Shown here: positions 45,544-55,496 of the stretch, piece after piece
Layout: every line of letters starts with the position of its first letter
Position numbering within the stretch: position 1 is the stretch's first letter
Assembly: GCF_019968605.1 (NCBI RefSeq)
Contig: NZ_CP082966.1
Coordinates: 1,227,001 to 1,291,000, forward strand
Direction of reading: 5' to 3'
DNA from: Polaribacter litorisediminis
GTDB lineage: Bacteria; Bacteroidota; Bacteroidia; Flavobacteriales; Flavobacteriaceae
Length of the DNA stretch: 64,000 nucleotides
Translations under genes and position numbers: made by a program
The notes under the pieces: model-generated
Database searches by the model: none
The model's input: the letters and a program-made list of their open reading frames with translations, nothing else
Told to the model about the DNA's origin: nothing

Positions 45544-46935
45544 TTAGTTTTTGTTCAGTTCGTTAAGAAAAGGAGTTAAATTATAAGATGAAATAGAAGC
45601 AAATCCGTTTATGACATTTCCTTTTTTATCAATTAAAATAGAACGAGGCATTTTACTTGTTAAAAAATTGTGCGCATCACTTTTCTCGTCAAGATAAAAT
45701 TGATTTTTAATATCTAAATTTTTAATTCTATCATTTTTATCTCCATCGATTTTGATTTCAATAAATTTAATATTAGGATATCTATTAGAAAGGTACTTAA
45801 ATCTGGAAACGATATAACTTTCCGATACAAATTTTGGACTCCAGAAAAATAATAAAGTACTTTGATCTTTAATAACTTTTGAAATCGAATGATGCGTATT
45901 TGTGTAATCAATAATCTTAAAATCTGGTAAATTTGTATGGATGATAACAGCTTTCGTATCTTGCATTAAATTTTTAACAAGCTTTTTGTCTTTATCATTT
46001 GTTGATAATTTAAAAAAGCTATCAAAAGCTTTATAATTAGCGTTACAGCTAGATTTATTAAAGAAATGACCTATAACTGTTTGTCTTAAAAAGGCGTTTT
46101 TAGTATTTTCTGAGGTTATTTTATGATCAATAATTTTCAATAGATCTAACGTAAATTTAGAAGAATATTCACTTTTCATCGGTGCATGCCCCAAAGCGTA
46201 GGTCTCATTATATAAATAATTTCTAATATATTGAGAAAACGGAGGGTAATACATTAAAGTATCTTTATTAATTTGTATGTTATTTCTATACTCGTAAAAA
46301 GAAGCATCCATCTTTGGGAAATTGCCATTTTCAGAATATTTGGCATACATCATAGGATATTTTTCTAGTCTTGAAAACGTTGGATAGGTTAATGAAATTT
46401 TAAGAATATCTTGAAAACCTTTAGTTTCATCTGGGTGATTTAACACATATTTTTTATAAGTTTCTAATTTAACAGCTAATAAGGAGTCTACTTTACTTTT
46501 AAATATCGCAGGTTCTAATCTATTGAATTGGTAAAAGATTTTTCTTTCTTTTTCATTTTCTAAAAAGCAATCCACTAAAATATTATTTCTTTCAGCTCCC
46601 TTCCCAGCAAAAACTAAAGATTCATCAAAATCCCAAGTATTAAGTCGCAGCATTAAACTATCCTCTGGCTCTAAATAAATATGTTGATTTTCATTTCCAT
46701 GCATAAAATAATAGACTCCTTCATCAGCATTTTTAATTTTACCAATAAATTTATTATTAGAATCTAGCGCAAAAGTATCAATAACCTTATCCATAGAATA
46801 CAGAACAACGTGGCTAGAATTTGGATTAATAATTTTACCTCCAAAATATGTTATGGTATCTTTATTAGCTGTATTACAGCTAATTAATGCTAATAAAAAA
46901 AGAATTCCTGAAAAAGTAATTATTTTTTTTGTCAT
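45544..46935 (-). CDS. Thioredoxin-fold (TlpA/ResA-like) lipoprotein lacking active-site cysteines
   Basis: 463 residues with lipoprotein signal ending in LALISC (cysteine 20). The N-terminal part (YFGGKIINPNSSHVVLYSM) resembles the DUF4369-like domain that commonly precedes TlpA domains in Bacteroidota, and the C-terminal 150 residues have the thioredoxin-like fold (STLLFFWSPKFVSESYIVSR ... SILIDKKGNVI). The position that usually reads WCxxC is WSPKFVSE, with no cysteine, so it cannot act as a thiol oxidoreductase. Role unknown, perhaps binding. The -7 box TAAATTTG is at 46962-46969. Confidence 0.85.
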   Translation of the reverse strand: MTKKIITFSGILFLLALISCNTANKDTITYFGGKIINPNSSHVVLYSMDKVIDTFALDSNNKFIGKIKNADEGVYYFMHGNENQHIYLEPEDSLMLRLNTWDFDESLVFAGKGAERNNILVDCFLENEKERKIFYQFNRLEPAIFKSKVDSLLAVKLETYKKYVLNHPDETKGFQDILKISLTYPTFSRLEKYPMMYAKYSENGNFPKMDASFYEYRNNIQINKDTLMYYPPFSQYIRNYLYNETYALGHAPMKSEYSSKFTLDLLKIIDHKITSENTKNAFLRQTVIGHFFNKSSCNANYKAFDSFFKLSTNDKDKKLVKNLMQDTKAVIIHTNLPDFKIIDYTNTHHSISKVIKDQSTLLFFWSPKFVSESYIVSRFKYLSNRYPNIKFIEIKIDGDKNDRIKNLDIKNQFYLDEKSDAHNFLTSKMPRSILIDKKGNVINGFASISSYNLTPFLNELNKN

Positions 46936-46961
46936 ACGAATTGGGTTCTATAGGCTGTATA

Positions 46962-46969
46962 CAAATTTA
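46962..46969 (-). promoter_or_regulatory. -7 box (TAAATTTG) of the thioredoxin-fold lipoprotein gene
   Basis: Exact TAnnTTTG match on the minus strand, 26 bases before the ATG at 46935. Confidence 0.5.
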
Positions 46970-47092
46970 GTTATTCAATGTTCTAGCAGTTGTTAATACG
47001 CTGTTAAAAATAAAACCCATCAGACGAGCGTATTTGATGCAATTTTAAATAAATGTGTTCAAAAACTGACTCATAAAGAAAAATCAATTTAC

Positions 47093-47100
47093 TACTTTTG
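47093..47100 (+). promoter_or_regulatory. -7 box (TACTTTTG) of the ABC-F gene
   Basis: Exact TAnnTTTG match, 20 bases before the ATG at 47121. Confidence 0.5.
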
Positions 47101-47111
47101 CACAAATTTAA

Positions 47112-48740
<1,629 letters not shown>

Positions 48741-48762
48741 AATAATTGAGATGTTACTTTAT

Positions 48763-48796
48763 AAAAATCCTTTTAGTTTTAAACTAAAAGGATTTT
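48763..48796 (+). terminator. Terminator of the ABC-F gene
   Basis: Long hairpin centred on GTTTTAAAC, with AAAAATCC pairing to GGATTTTT and a T-run at its 3' end, 22 bp after the stop. Confidence 0.85.
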
Positions 48797-48883
48797 TTTA
48801 TCTGGTTATTAAAATAAGGTAATGGTCGCTATGTGATACTAATTCTGCATTTATTTTACAGTAATTTCAAAACAGAATGGGTA

Positions 48884-49822
48884 TTATTTCTTAATAGGAC
48901 TAATAATTTTGACATCAGAAAAAGAAATGGCACCTCTAATAACACCATCAATTGTTTTCTTTAAAGCTTCAATTAATTGCATTTTTAATTGCGATTTATG
49001 ATAAATTAAACTCACTTCTCTTGCAGGCGGTGGGTTGTGAAACTCACGCAAATGTTTTTTATCTTTTTCATTTAAATCTAAAGTATGTAGGTAGGGCAGT
49101 AGCGTCATTCCTAAACCTTCTTTAGAAAGTTTTATAAGTGTATCGAAACTTCCACTTTCTAATTGAAAACCTTTTTTATTATCAATTTTATGAGTTCTGC
49201 ATAAATTAATAACGCTGTCTTTAAAACAATGGCCATCTTCTAACAATAAAATATCCTCCATTTCTAATTCATCCGCAGAAATGTGTTTGTTTTTAAAAAG
49301 TCGATGGTTTTCAGGCACCAAACCTACGAAAGGTTCATAATATAAAGGTCTTTCTCTAATAGATTCATTTTCTAAAGGAGTTGCAGCGATGGCAGCATCT
49401 ATATGACCATCTGTCAATTTTTTAACAATTTCTTCTGTTGTTAATTCTTCAATAATTAATTTTACTTTTGAATATTTTTTTGTAAAATTATGCAAAAACA
49501 TGGGCAATAAAGTCGGCATAATTGTTGGGATAATTCCCAATCTAAATTCGCCTCCAATAAATCCTTTTTGTTGATGTACAATATCTAAAATTCGATTACT
49601 TTCATCAACAATTACTTTAGCTTGTTCTACTATTTTTTTTCCTATTTCCGTGAGTTCAATAGGCTTTTTAGATCGATTAAATATTTTAATATCGAGTTCG
49701 TCTTCTAATTTTTGAATTTGCATGCTCAATGTTGGCTGCGTTACAAAACTATGATCTGCAGCTACCGTAAAGTTTTGGTATTCGGCTACAGAAAGTACAT
49801 ATTTTAATTGAGTGATTGTCAT
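48884..49822 (-). CDS. oxyR: Hydrogen peroxide-inducible genes activator OxyR
   Basis: LysR-type regulator, 312 residues from ATG 49820-49822 (MTITQLKYVLSVAEY; the longer frame adds 13 non-family residues). N-terminal winged HTH (FVTQPTLSMQIQKLEDEL), then the periplasmic-binding-like sensor. The segment LLEDGHCFKDSVINLC has two cysteines nine residues apart near residue 197, matching the redox pair Cys199/Cys208 of E. coli OxyR. Divergent from dps, a typical OxyR target, with 101 bp between starts. Confidence 0.93.
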   Translation of the reverse strand: MTITQLKYVLSVAEYQNFTVAADHSFVTQPTLSMQIQKLEDELDIKIFNRSKKPIELTEIGKKIVEQAKVIVDESNRILDIVHQQKGFIGGEFRLGIIPTIMPTLLPMFLHNFTKKYSKVKLIIEELTTEEIVKKLTDGHIDAAIAATPLENESIRERPLYYEPFVGLVPENHRLFKNKHISADELEMEDILLLEDGHCFKDSVINLCRTHKIDNKKGFQLESGSFDTLIKLSKEGLGMTLLPYLHTLDLNEKDKKHLREFHNPPPAREVSLIYHKSQLKMQLIEALKKTIDGVIRGAISFSDVKIISPIKK

Positions 49823-49838
49823 TTTGATAGGAAATTTT

Positions 49839-49879
49839 GATAAAGATATTAAAAGTATCAATATTAATTATAGTTTATC
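49839..49879. promoter_or_regulatory. Nested inverted repeats between oxyR and dps
   Basis: GATA (49845-49848) and TATC (49856-49859) form an inner inverted repeat with a 7-bp spacer, and GATAAA (49839-49844) and TTTATC (49874-49879) form an outer one. Placement between oxyR and dps suits an OxyR operator; the assignment is inference. Confidence 0.4.
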
Positions 49880-49894
49880 TTCATTATTTTACTT

Positions 49895-49902
49895 TAAATT
49901 TG
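49895..49902 (+). promoter_or_regulatory. -7 box (TAAATTTG) of dps
   Basis: Exact TAnnTTTG match 21 bases before the dps ATG. Confidence 0.55.
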
Positions 49903-49923
49903 AGGTAAATAAAAAATAGAATC

Positions 49924-50397
49924 ATGAACAAAACAATTTTAGGATTAAACCAACAAGAAAATCTAATTTTAGTTGATAAATTAAATGGGTTATTAGCTAA
50001 TTTTCAAATATATTATCAGAATTTAAGAGGATTACACTGGAACATCAAAGGTAAAAATTTCTTTGAATTACACGTTAAATTTGAAGAATTTTATACAGAT
50101 TCACAAGTTAAAATTGATGATATCGCAGAACGAATTTTAACCTTACAAGGCAAGCCTCTGCATACATTTTTAGATTATATAAATAATTCTTCGGTACTTG
50201 TAGGCAAAGGTATTTCTAATGATATTGAAGCTGTTGAATTAGTTGTAAATTCTTTATCCGAATTATTAAAAATAGAAAGAGATATATTAAAAATATCAGA
50301 TGAAGCAAATGATGAGGGTACAAATTCTATGATGAGTGACTTTATTGCAGAACAGGAAAAAACTATTTGGATGTTAAATTCTTGGTTAGGTAGATAG
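49924..50397 (+). CDS. dps: Dps family ferritin-like DNA-protection protein
   Basis: Dodecameric mini-ferritin that oxidises iron with peroxide and shields DNA. 157 residues. Ferroxidase-site residues are visible in LRGLHWNIKGKNFFELHVKFEEFYTDSQVKIDDIAERIL (His, Asp/Glu positions on two subunits), followed by the four-helix bundle. No long basic tail. Divergent from oxyR, which probably controls it. Terminator at 50428-50461. Confidence 0.95.
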   Translation: MNKTILGLNQQENLILVDKLNGLLANFQIYYQNLRGLHWNIKGKNFFELHVKFEEFYTDSQVKIDDIAERILTLQGKPLHTFLDYINNSSVLVGKGISNDIEAVELVVNSLSELLKIERDILKISDEANDEGTNSMMSDFIAEQEKTIWMLNSWLGR

Positions 50398-50427
50398 GCA
50401 AGAGAATTCATTATAATTCTAATGTAC

Positions 50428-50461
50428 AAGGAGCTTTTCGAATTTTTTCGAAAAGCTCCTT
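50428..50461. terminator. Terminator between dps and the outer-membrane protein gene
   Basis: A 15-bp perfect stem with loop TTTT (50443-50446), beginning AAGGAGCTTTTCGAA. It sits between convergent genes and has T-rich sequence to the right. Confidence 0.85.
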
Positions 50462-50493
50462 TTGATTCCTTTTGATTCTAGTATATGTTTTTA

Positions 50494-51135
50494 CTAAAAT
50501 AGCAGATAAGAGTAGCCAACTTCCACGCCTAAAATATTATATCCATCATTGGGTTTCTGAAAATTTAAATTAGAAACATGCCCAAAGTTACTACCAATAT
50601 AAAGAAACATTTTTTTATAAATTTGATGAGAAAATCCGATTGAAAAATTTTCAATAAACGTAAACCCCTTTGCTAAACGCTCTGTTCTTGTATGAATGTA
50701 ACAGAAGCCTAGACTAATAGTTCCTTGTAAATCTAATTTTTTAGTTAATTTTATTTTTGATGCAAGGCCAAATTCTAAACCATACAAATTCATAGTTTTT
50801 GCTTTTGTAAATTCAGTTATTTTTTCCTGAAAATTTTCTTGATCGGGTGTAACATAAAATTCATTTATAAGTTGGTGCGTTAAAAACTGAACTTGGGGTT
50901 GTACCATAAGCTCAAAATTAATATTTTTAATTTTACCTAGTTTGTAAAATAATTGACCTTTATATGTATTTACTGATAATGTGTAATCTGGGTCATCAAA
51001 AATAAAATTTTCATTCACGCCATAATTATAAAAGAATCCTATTTTGATTGGTTTTAAAACTGATTTATTTTTATTTTGACTAAAAGATACAACTGAAATA
51101 CAACCTAGTAATACATATAAAATTCGTTTTATCAT
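50494..51135 (-). CDS. Outer-membrane beta-barrel-like protein, unknown function
   Basis: 213 residues with a signal peptide (MIKRILYVLLGCISVVSFSQ). The rest is alternating hydrophobic/polar strands with aromatic girdles (LYGLEFGLASKIKLTKKL; GTISLGFCYIHTRTERLAKG; FSIGFSHQIYKKMFLYIGSNFGHVSNL) and ends in an aromatic residue (SYLLF), as expected of an outer-membrane barrel of about 8-10 strands. No family is recognised with confidence; acyloxyacyl-hydrolase-like (PagL-like) barrels are one possibility. Stands alone. Confidence 0.72.
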   Translation of the reverse strand: MIKRILYVLLGCISVVSFSQNKNKSVLKPIKIGFFYNYGVNENFIFDDPDYTLSVNTYKGQLFYKLGKIKNINFELMVQPQVQFLTHQLINEFYVTPDQENFQEKITEFTKAKTMNLYGLEFGLASKIKLTKKLDLQGTISLGFCYIHTRTERLAKGFTFIENFSIGFSHQIYKKMFLYIGSNFGHVSNLNFQKPNDGYNILGVEVGYSYLLF

Positions 51136-51549
51136 TATCTCTTAATATGGCTTTTAAAATGCAAATTATTAAATTATTTTTTCAAATTCATTCTAATTTT
51201 TTTTCGCAGTTGTCAAATTCTTTTTAAAAGTTATAATAGGGTTTATAATTCGAAAATTCTTTTTGAAATGATCAAGAATGCTTTAAATCCCAGAAACATG
51301 ATTGAAATGAATTAGTTAACTGAATTTATATAATTGCGATTGATCAAGTTGACTTTGCTTACAAAATTTACAATGCTGTTTATGTAACATTTGAATGGTA
51401 TCAGCAGTTTTATCTTTATAAATAATGTACTCGCAATCTTCATAATCAATTGTTTGTAACTTCTTTAGTGTCTATTTCCGCTTTGTGATCTCAAGAAAAA
51501 AGTATGAAAGACAATATGAAATAAAAGGAGTAGGTTATTTTATTCCTAT
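51136..51549. other. Stretch between the barrel gene and hbd holding a gene remnant
   Basis: 414 bp without an intact gene. It contains a minus-strand open fragment at 51316-51471 (see separate entry); the remainder is AT-rich with no hairpin or repeat worth noting. Confidence 0.5.
51316..51471 (-). pseudogene. Possible gene fossil with CxxC motif
   Basis: A 51-codon open stretch on the minus strand ends at TAA 51316-51318 and reads protein-like: KKLQTIDYEDCEYIIYK, then TADTIQMLHKQHCKFCK. It lacks a start codon near its beginning; upstream, after a TAG (51472-51474), the same frame continues with YCLSYFFLEITKRK. This suggests a small decayed protein gene that once lay downstream of hbd. Family unknown. 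Confidence 0.3.
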
Positions 51550-52443
51550 TTATAATTTTGTAAACATGGCCGCTACTTTTTCAGCCTTTCTATTTTCAGA
51601 ATAATCATAAAAACCTTCGCCAGATTTTACGCCTAATTTTCTGGCCATTACCATATTTACCAATAACGGACATGGTGCATATTTAGGATTTTTAAAACCA
51701 TCGTACATCACATTTAAAATTGATAAACAAACATCTAAACCAATAAAATCTGCCAACTGAAGGGGCCCCATTGGATGTGCCATTCCTAATTTCATTACAG
51801 TATCAATTTCTGCAACACCGGCAACACCATTGTATAACGTTTCAATAGATTCGTTAATCATAGGCATTAAAATTCTGTTTGCCACAAAACCTGGATAATC
51901 ATTTACCTCCACAGGAATTTTGCCTATTTTTTTTGATAATTCAACTGTAAAGTTCATCACTTCATCAGTGGTATTATAGCCTCGAATAATCTCAACCAAT
52001 TTCATAATTGGCACAGGATTCATAAAATGCATTCCAATTACTTTATCAGGTCTTTTTGTTACGGCAGCAATTTTAGTAATCGAAATAGAGGATGTATTGG
52101 TCGCTAAAATGGTTTTCTCATCGCAAATTTCATCTAACTCTTTAAAAATTTTCGATTTTAATTCCGCATTTTCAGTAGCTGCTTCAATCACCATATCAAC
52201 ATTTTTAACACCTTTACTTATTGCAGTAAAAGTGGTAATATTATTTAAAGTAATCGTTTTATCAGCTTCAGTTATTTTTTCTTTTGCCACCATTCTGTCC
52301 AAGTTTTTGGTTACGGTTGCAATTCCTTTTTCTAAAGCTGCTTTAGAAATATCAATTAAATGAACCTTGTAATTAAATTGGGCAAATGTGTGGGCAATCC
52401 CATTTCCCATGGTCCCGGCGCCAATTACTGCGATGTTTTTCAT
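51550..52443 (-). CDS. hbd: 3-hydroxybutyryl-CoA dehydrogenase
   Basis: NAD-dependent oxidation of 3-hydroxyacyl-CoA in fatty-acid or polyhydroxybutyrate-type metabolism. 297 residues: Rossmann motif AVIGAGTMGNGIAHTFAQF, NTSSISITK, the catalytic histidine in GMHFMNPVPIMKLVE, and the C-terminal dimerisation domain (YPGFVANRILMPMINE, GMAHPMGPLQLADFIGLD). Full length for the short, single-domain type. Single gene. Confidence 0.94.
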   Translation of the reverse strand: MKNIAVIGAGTMGNGIAHTFAQFNYKVHLIDISKAALEKGIATVTKNLDRMVAKEKITEADKTITLNNITTFTAISKGVKNVDMVIEAATENAELKSKIFKELDEICDEKTILATNTSSISITKIAAVTKRPDKVIGMHFMNPVPIMKLVEIIRGYNTTDEVMNFTVELSKKIGKIPVEVNDYPGFVANRILMPMINESIETLYNGVAGVAEIDTVMKLGMAHPMGPLQLADFIGLDVCLSILNVMYDGFKNPKYAPCPLLVNMVMARKLGVKSGEGFYDYSENRKAEKVAAMFTKL

Positions 52444-52674
52444 AAATATATTTTTAATAGTTAAGTATTTATAGCTAAAAATTTCAAGAATTTAATCTTT
52501 TTAAATTTGAATGTTTTAGGGGCATTTTAAAGGGCTTTCTCTTTTAGTTTTTTTGTTGTTACCGCAAAAGAAGTCTTTTATTATCTTTAGCAATATAATT
52601 GGTAAACAGATTTTATCAAAATTAAAAAGGGATTTCTATTGCAATCCCTACTGCAAGAGCTTTTAAGCTATCAA

Positions 52675-53658
52675 CTAAAAATTAAAATCTTTTTCTGTTT
52701 TAAAACAATCGATTACCCATTGCGCAACTCTTAAAGCTTCTGCGCCATTGGCTAAAGTAACAATAGGTTTTGTATTGTTATGAATGGCGTCAGCAAACGT
52801 TTCTAATTCATCTAAAATAGCGTTATTATTGGTTACTTCTGGATTTTCAAAATAGATTTGTTTTTTAACACCTTCATCATTTTGTAAAATCATAGCAAAT
52901 TCATCTGGGTTTTCAGGAACATCCTTCATGCGCACCACCTCAGATTCTTTGCTTAAAAAATTCACGGAAATATAGGCATCCTTTTGAAAAAAACGTGTTT
53001 TACGCATATTTTTCATGGAAATTCTGCTTGCCGTTAAATTTGCCACACAGCCGTTTTCAAATTCTATGCGAGCATTGGCAATATCTGGAGTTTTTGAGAT
53101 AACAGATATACCACTAGCATGTACATTTTTTACTTTAGATTTTACAACCGAAAGTATGATATCTATGTCATGGATCATTAAATCTAAAACTACTGGAACA
53201 TCTGTTCCTCTTGGATTAAATTCAGCCAATCTATGAGTTTCAATAAACATAGGATTGTTTATTTTATCTTTAACAGCAATAAAAGCAGGGTTAAAACGCT
53301 CTACATGACCAACTTGACCTTTTACATGATATTGACTTGCTAGTGTTTTAATAGCTTCTGCTTCTAAAACGGTATTGGTAATTGGCTTTTCAATAAAAAT
53401 ATGACGCCCTTTTTCGATGGCATTTTTAGCACAATCAAAATGAGACAACGTAGGTGTTACAATATCTACAACATCAACAGCATCGATTAATTCATCAATA
53501 GAATTAAAAGACTTGTAGCCAAAATTTTTAACAACTTCGTTGGCATTTTCCGAAGAAGGATCGTAAAACCCTATCAATTCATATTTTTTTGATTGCGCTA
53601 GTAAACGAAGATGAATTTTACCTAAATGACCTGCTCCTAAAACCCCAACTCTTAACAT
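52675..53658 (-). CDS. Gfo/Idh/MocA family oxidoreductase
   Basis: 327 residues. N-terminal Rossmann fold RVGVLGAGHLGKIHLRLL, the EKP signature IFIEKPITNTVLEAEA, and the active-site region VVLDLMIHDIDIILSVV. It has a GHVERFNPAF segment. In Bacteroidota this subgroup is often near lipid-A or sugar genes, but the substrate is not indicated here. Different from the 12.5-kb homologue (the two share only family motifs). Confidence 0.9.
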   Translation of the reverse strand: MLRVGVLGAGHLGKIHLRLLAQSKKYELIGFYDPSSENANEVVKNFGYKSFNSIDELIDAVDVVDIVTPTLSHFDCAKNAIEKGRHIFIEKPITNTVLEAEAIKTLASQYHVKGQVGHVERFNPAFIAVKDKINNPMFIETHRLAEFNPRGTDVPVVLDLMIHDIDIILSVVKSKVKNVHASGISVISKTPDIANARIEFENGCVANLTASRISMKNMRKTRFFQKDAYISVNFLSKESEVVRMKDVPENPDEFAMILQNDEGVKKQIYFENPEVTNNNAILDELETFADAIHNNTKPIVTLANGAEALRVAQWVIDCFKTEKDFNF

Positions 53659-53865
53659 AAATGTATCTATTTTTTATCTATCTTAAATAAAATTTTGGTG
53701 CTCTTTACATCAAAGATTTGCACTCTACTTATTAAAATAAGTTCGATATTTATTTAGATAGAAATGTTATTTTTGTATTTAAAATCGAACGGAAACAAAG
53801 ATACAATTTAATAAGAATTTATATCAATTTATTACTATTTTTAGCCTTCTGAAACTAAACAACCA

Positions 53866-54507
53866 TTGAAAAACACTGCAAAACATCAAGGACTTCGTAA
53901 TCAGTTAGCTATTGTTTTAAAAGCAAAAGGGATAACAGATGAAAATGTATTAAATGCTATTCGTAAAATTCCACGCCATTTATTTATGGATTCTAGTTTT
54001 GAGTCTCATGCCTATCAAGATAAAGCTTTTCCTATTGCCGCAGAACAGACAATTTCACAACCTTATACGGTTGCTTTTCAGTCTCAAGTATTAGAAATTA
54101 AAAAGGGTGATAAAGTTTTAGAAATCGGCACAGGCTCTGGATACCAAACAGCTGTGCTACTAGAATTAAAAGCGGAAGTATATTCTATAGAAAGACAGCA
54201 TGAATTATTTAAAAAGACCTCACTTTTCTTACCAAAATTAGGTTATAAACCTAAGAAGTTTATTTTTGGTGATGGTTATAAAGGACTGCCAGAACAAGCA
54301 CCTTTTGATAAAATTATAGTGACTGCTGGAGCACCTTTTGTTCCAAAACCATTATTAGCTCAATTAAAAATAGGAGGGATGTTGTTAATTCCTGTTGGAG
54401 ATTCAACTCAAATTATGACTTTATTTACTAGGAAATCTGCCAAAGAATTTCATAAAAAAGAATTGGGTAATTTTGCCTTTGTACCCATGTTAGAAGAAAA
54501 GAATTAA
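53866..54507 (+). CDS. pcm: Protein-L-isoaspartate O-methyltransferase, TTG start
   Basis: Repairs isoaspartate in aged proteins. 213 residues with KIPRHLFMDSS, QPYTVAFQSQVLEI, SAM motif I VLEIGTGSGYQTAVL, and IIVTAGAPFVPKPLLAQLKIGGMLLIPVG. The in-frame region upstream is short (stop at 53842-53844) and has no ATG, so the TTG at 53866, giving MKNTAKHQGLRNQL, is the likely start; this fits the N-terminus of relatives. Single gene. Confidence 0.92.
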   Translation: MKNTAKHQGLRNQLAIVLKAKGITDENVLNAIRKIPRHLFMDSSFESHAYQDKAFPIAAEQTISQPYTVAFQSQVLEIKKGDKVLEIGTGSGYQTAVLLELKAEVYSIERQHELFKKTSLFLPKLGYKPKKFIFGDGYKGLPEQAPFDKIIVTAGAPFVPKPLLAQLKIGGMLLIPVGDSTQIMTLFTRKSAKEFHKKELGNFAFVPMLEEKN

Positions 54508-54945
54508 CAGACTTGATGCATCTCTGTTAAAAAAAATGAAATTAACCACATTGCATTTATTCGATGCCATTTCTAATTTGTATGATTTCTTATATCTTCT
54601 TTTTTAAAATAATTTTAGAAATTTAGATGCTTCATCATCCTTCTGTATATTTAATACCAATTTATATTTATAATTAGTGTTGTCCGATTAAAATTAGCTA
54701 AAGTGTTTTAAAGTATTGATAGTATTGATTTTCAGGAGCTTTTAAAGTAGTACACCTTACTTTTAAAAACGCTTTAGAATTTATGATGTATCGAAAAATT
54801 TAAAATCGTAATAAAATTGTTTTTCAGTTAGTTAAAATCAAGTCTTTGTTCTTGATGCTAACAGCGAAAGCGGTCTTTTTATCTTTTATCGGACAACAAT
54901 GATTTATAATGTCTAAAATGGGATAAATGAGTATTTCAAAAAATA
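54508..54945. other. Gene-free stretch carrying an inverted-repeat element
   Basis: 438 bp without a gene between pcm and DUF2147. Most of it is the 221-bp MITE-like element at 54678-54898; the first 170 bp show nothing recognisable. Confidence 0.6.
54678..54898. mobile_element. MITE-like element or IS remnant with 11-bp terminal inverted repeats
   Basis: TGTTGTCCGAT (54678-54688) is repeated inverted as ATCGGACAACA (54888-54898), a perfect 11-bp match, with further A/T-rich similarity just inside both ends (TAAAAT and AAAAGAT). The 221-bp interior has no transposase. The size and the termini fit a non-autonomous miniature element or a deletion remnant of an insertion sequence. No clear target-site duplication is seen at the borders. 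Confidence 0.6.
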
Positions 54946-55374
54946 TTACTCAGCTCTTTCCCAGTATGCCGTTTTTCCGAATAAAGCTACACCGATATAA
55001 CCTCTCAATTTTAATTTGTTAGGTTTTACCAATTCTATATAACATTTATATATTTTTCCGTTTCTAGGATCTAAAATTTCACCTCCAGACCATTCGTTAT
55101 CATCTTTTTCTAAACCCGTTAAAATGTTTAGCCCTAAAATTGGTGCATTTTTGTTTTTTCCTTCACAAAGATCACAAACTGCCGTTTTTCTATCAGGATT
55201 TTTTATTTCTATAATTTTAGCAAATGCTTTACCTTCTTTTTCGTAAACTTCAATGACAGAATCAACTTCTCCGGTAGTATCATTTTTAGAATGCCATTTT
55301 CCAAAAATAGTTTGCGCATTTATAGAAACGGACATGGATACAATTACGAACAGTAAAAATATTTTTTTCATCAT
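54946..55374 (-). CDS. DUF2147 domain secreted protein
   Basis: 142 residues from ATG 55374 (MMKKIFLLFVIVSMSVSINAQ, a signal peptide; ATG 55371 is equally possible). The longer open frame upstream is rejected because it has no family N-terminus and runs up to the kdsC stop. The mature protein is the small beta-barrel DUF2147: GKWHSKNDTTGEVDSVIEVY, CDLCEGKNKNAPILGL and GKIYKCYIELVKPNKLKLRGY. A periplasmic lipocalin-like fold of unknown function. Confidence 0.88.
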   Translation of the reverse strand: MMKKIFLLFVIVSMSVSINAQTIFGKWHSKNDTTGEVDSVIEVYEKEGKAFAKIIEIKNPDRKTAVCDLCEGKNKNAPILGLNILTGLEKDDNEWSGGEILDPRNGKIYKCYIELVKPNKLKLRGYIGVALFGKTAYWERAE

Positions 55375-55496
55375 GATAAAATTTAGTTTTAAATTAAGGT
55401 TTATTTTTTTGTTTTTAAAATTACTAAATAAATTGTCGTTAAAATTATCAACGTTTAAAAGTATGCACAAAACAACAATAAAACGTATTTTAAGCA

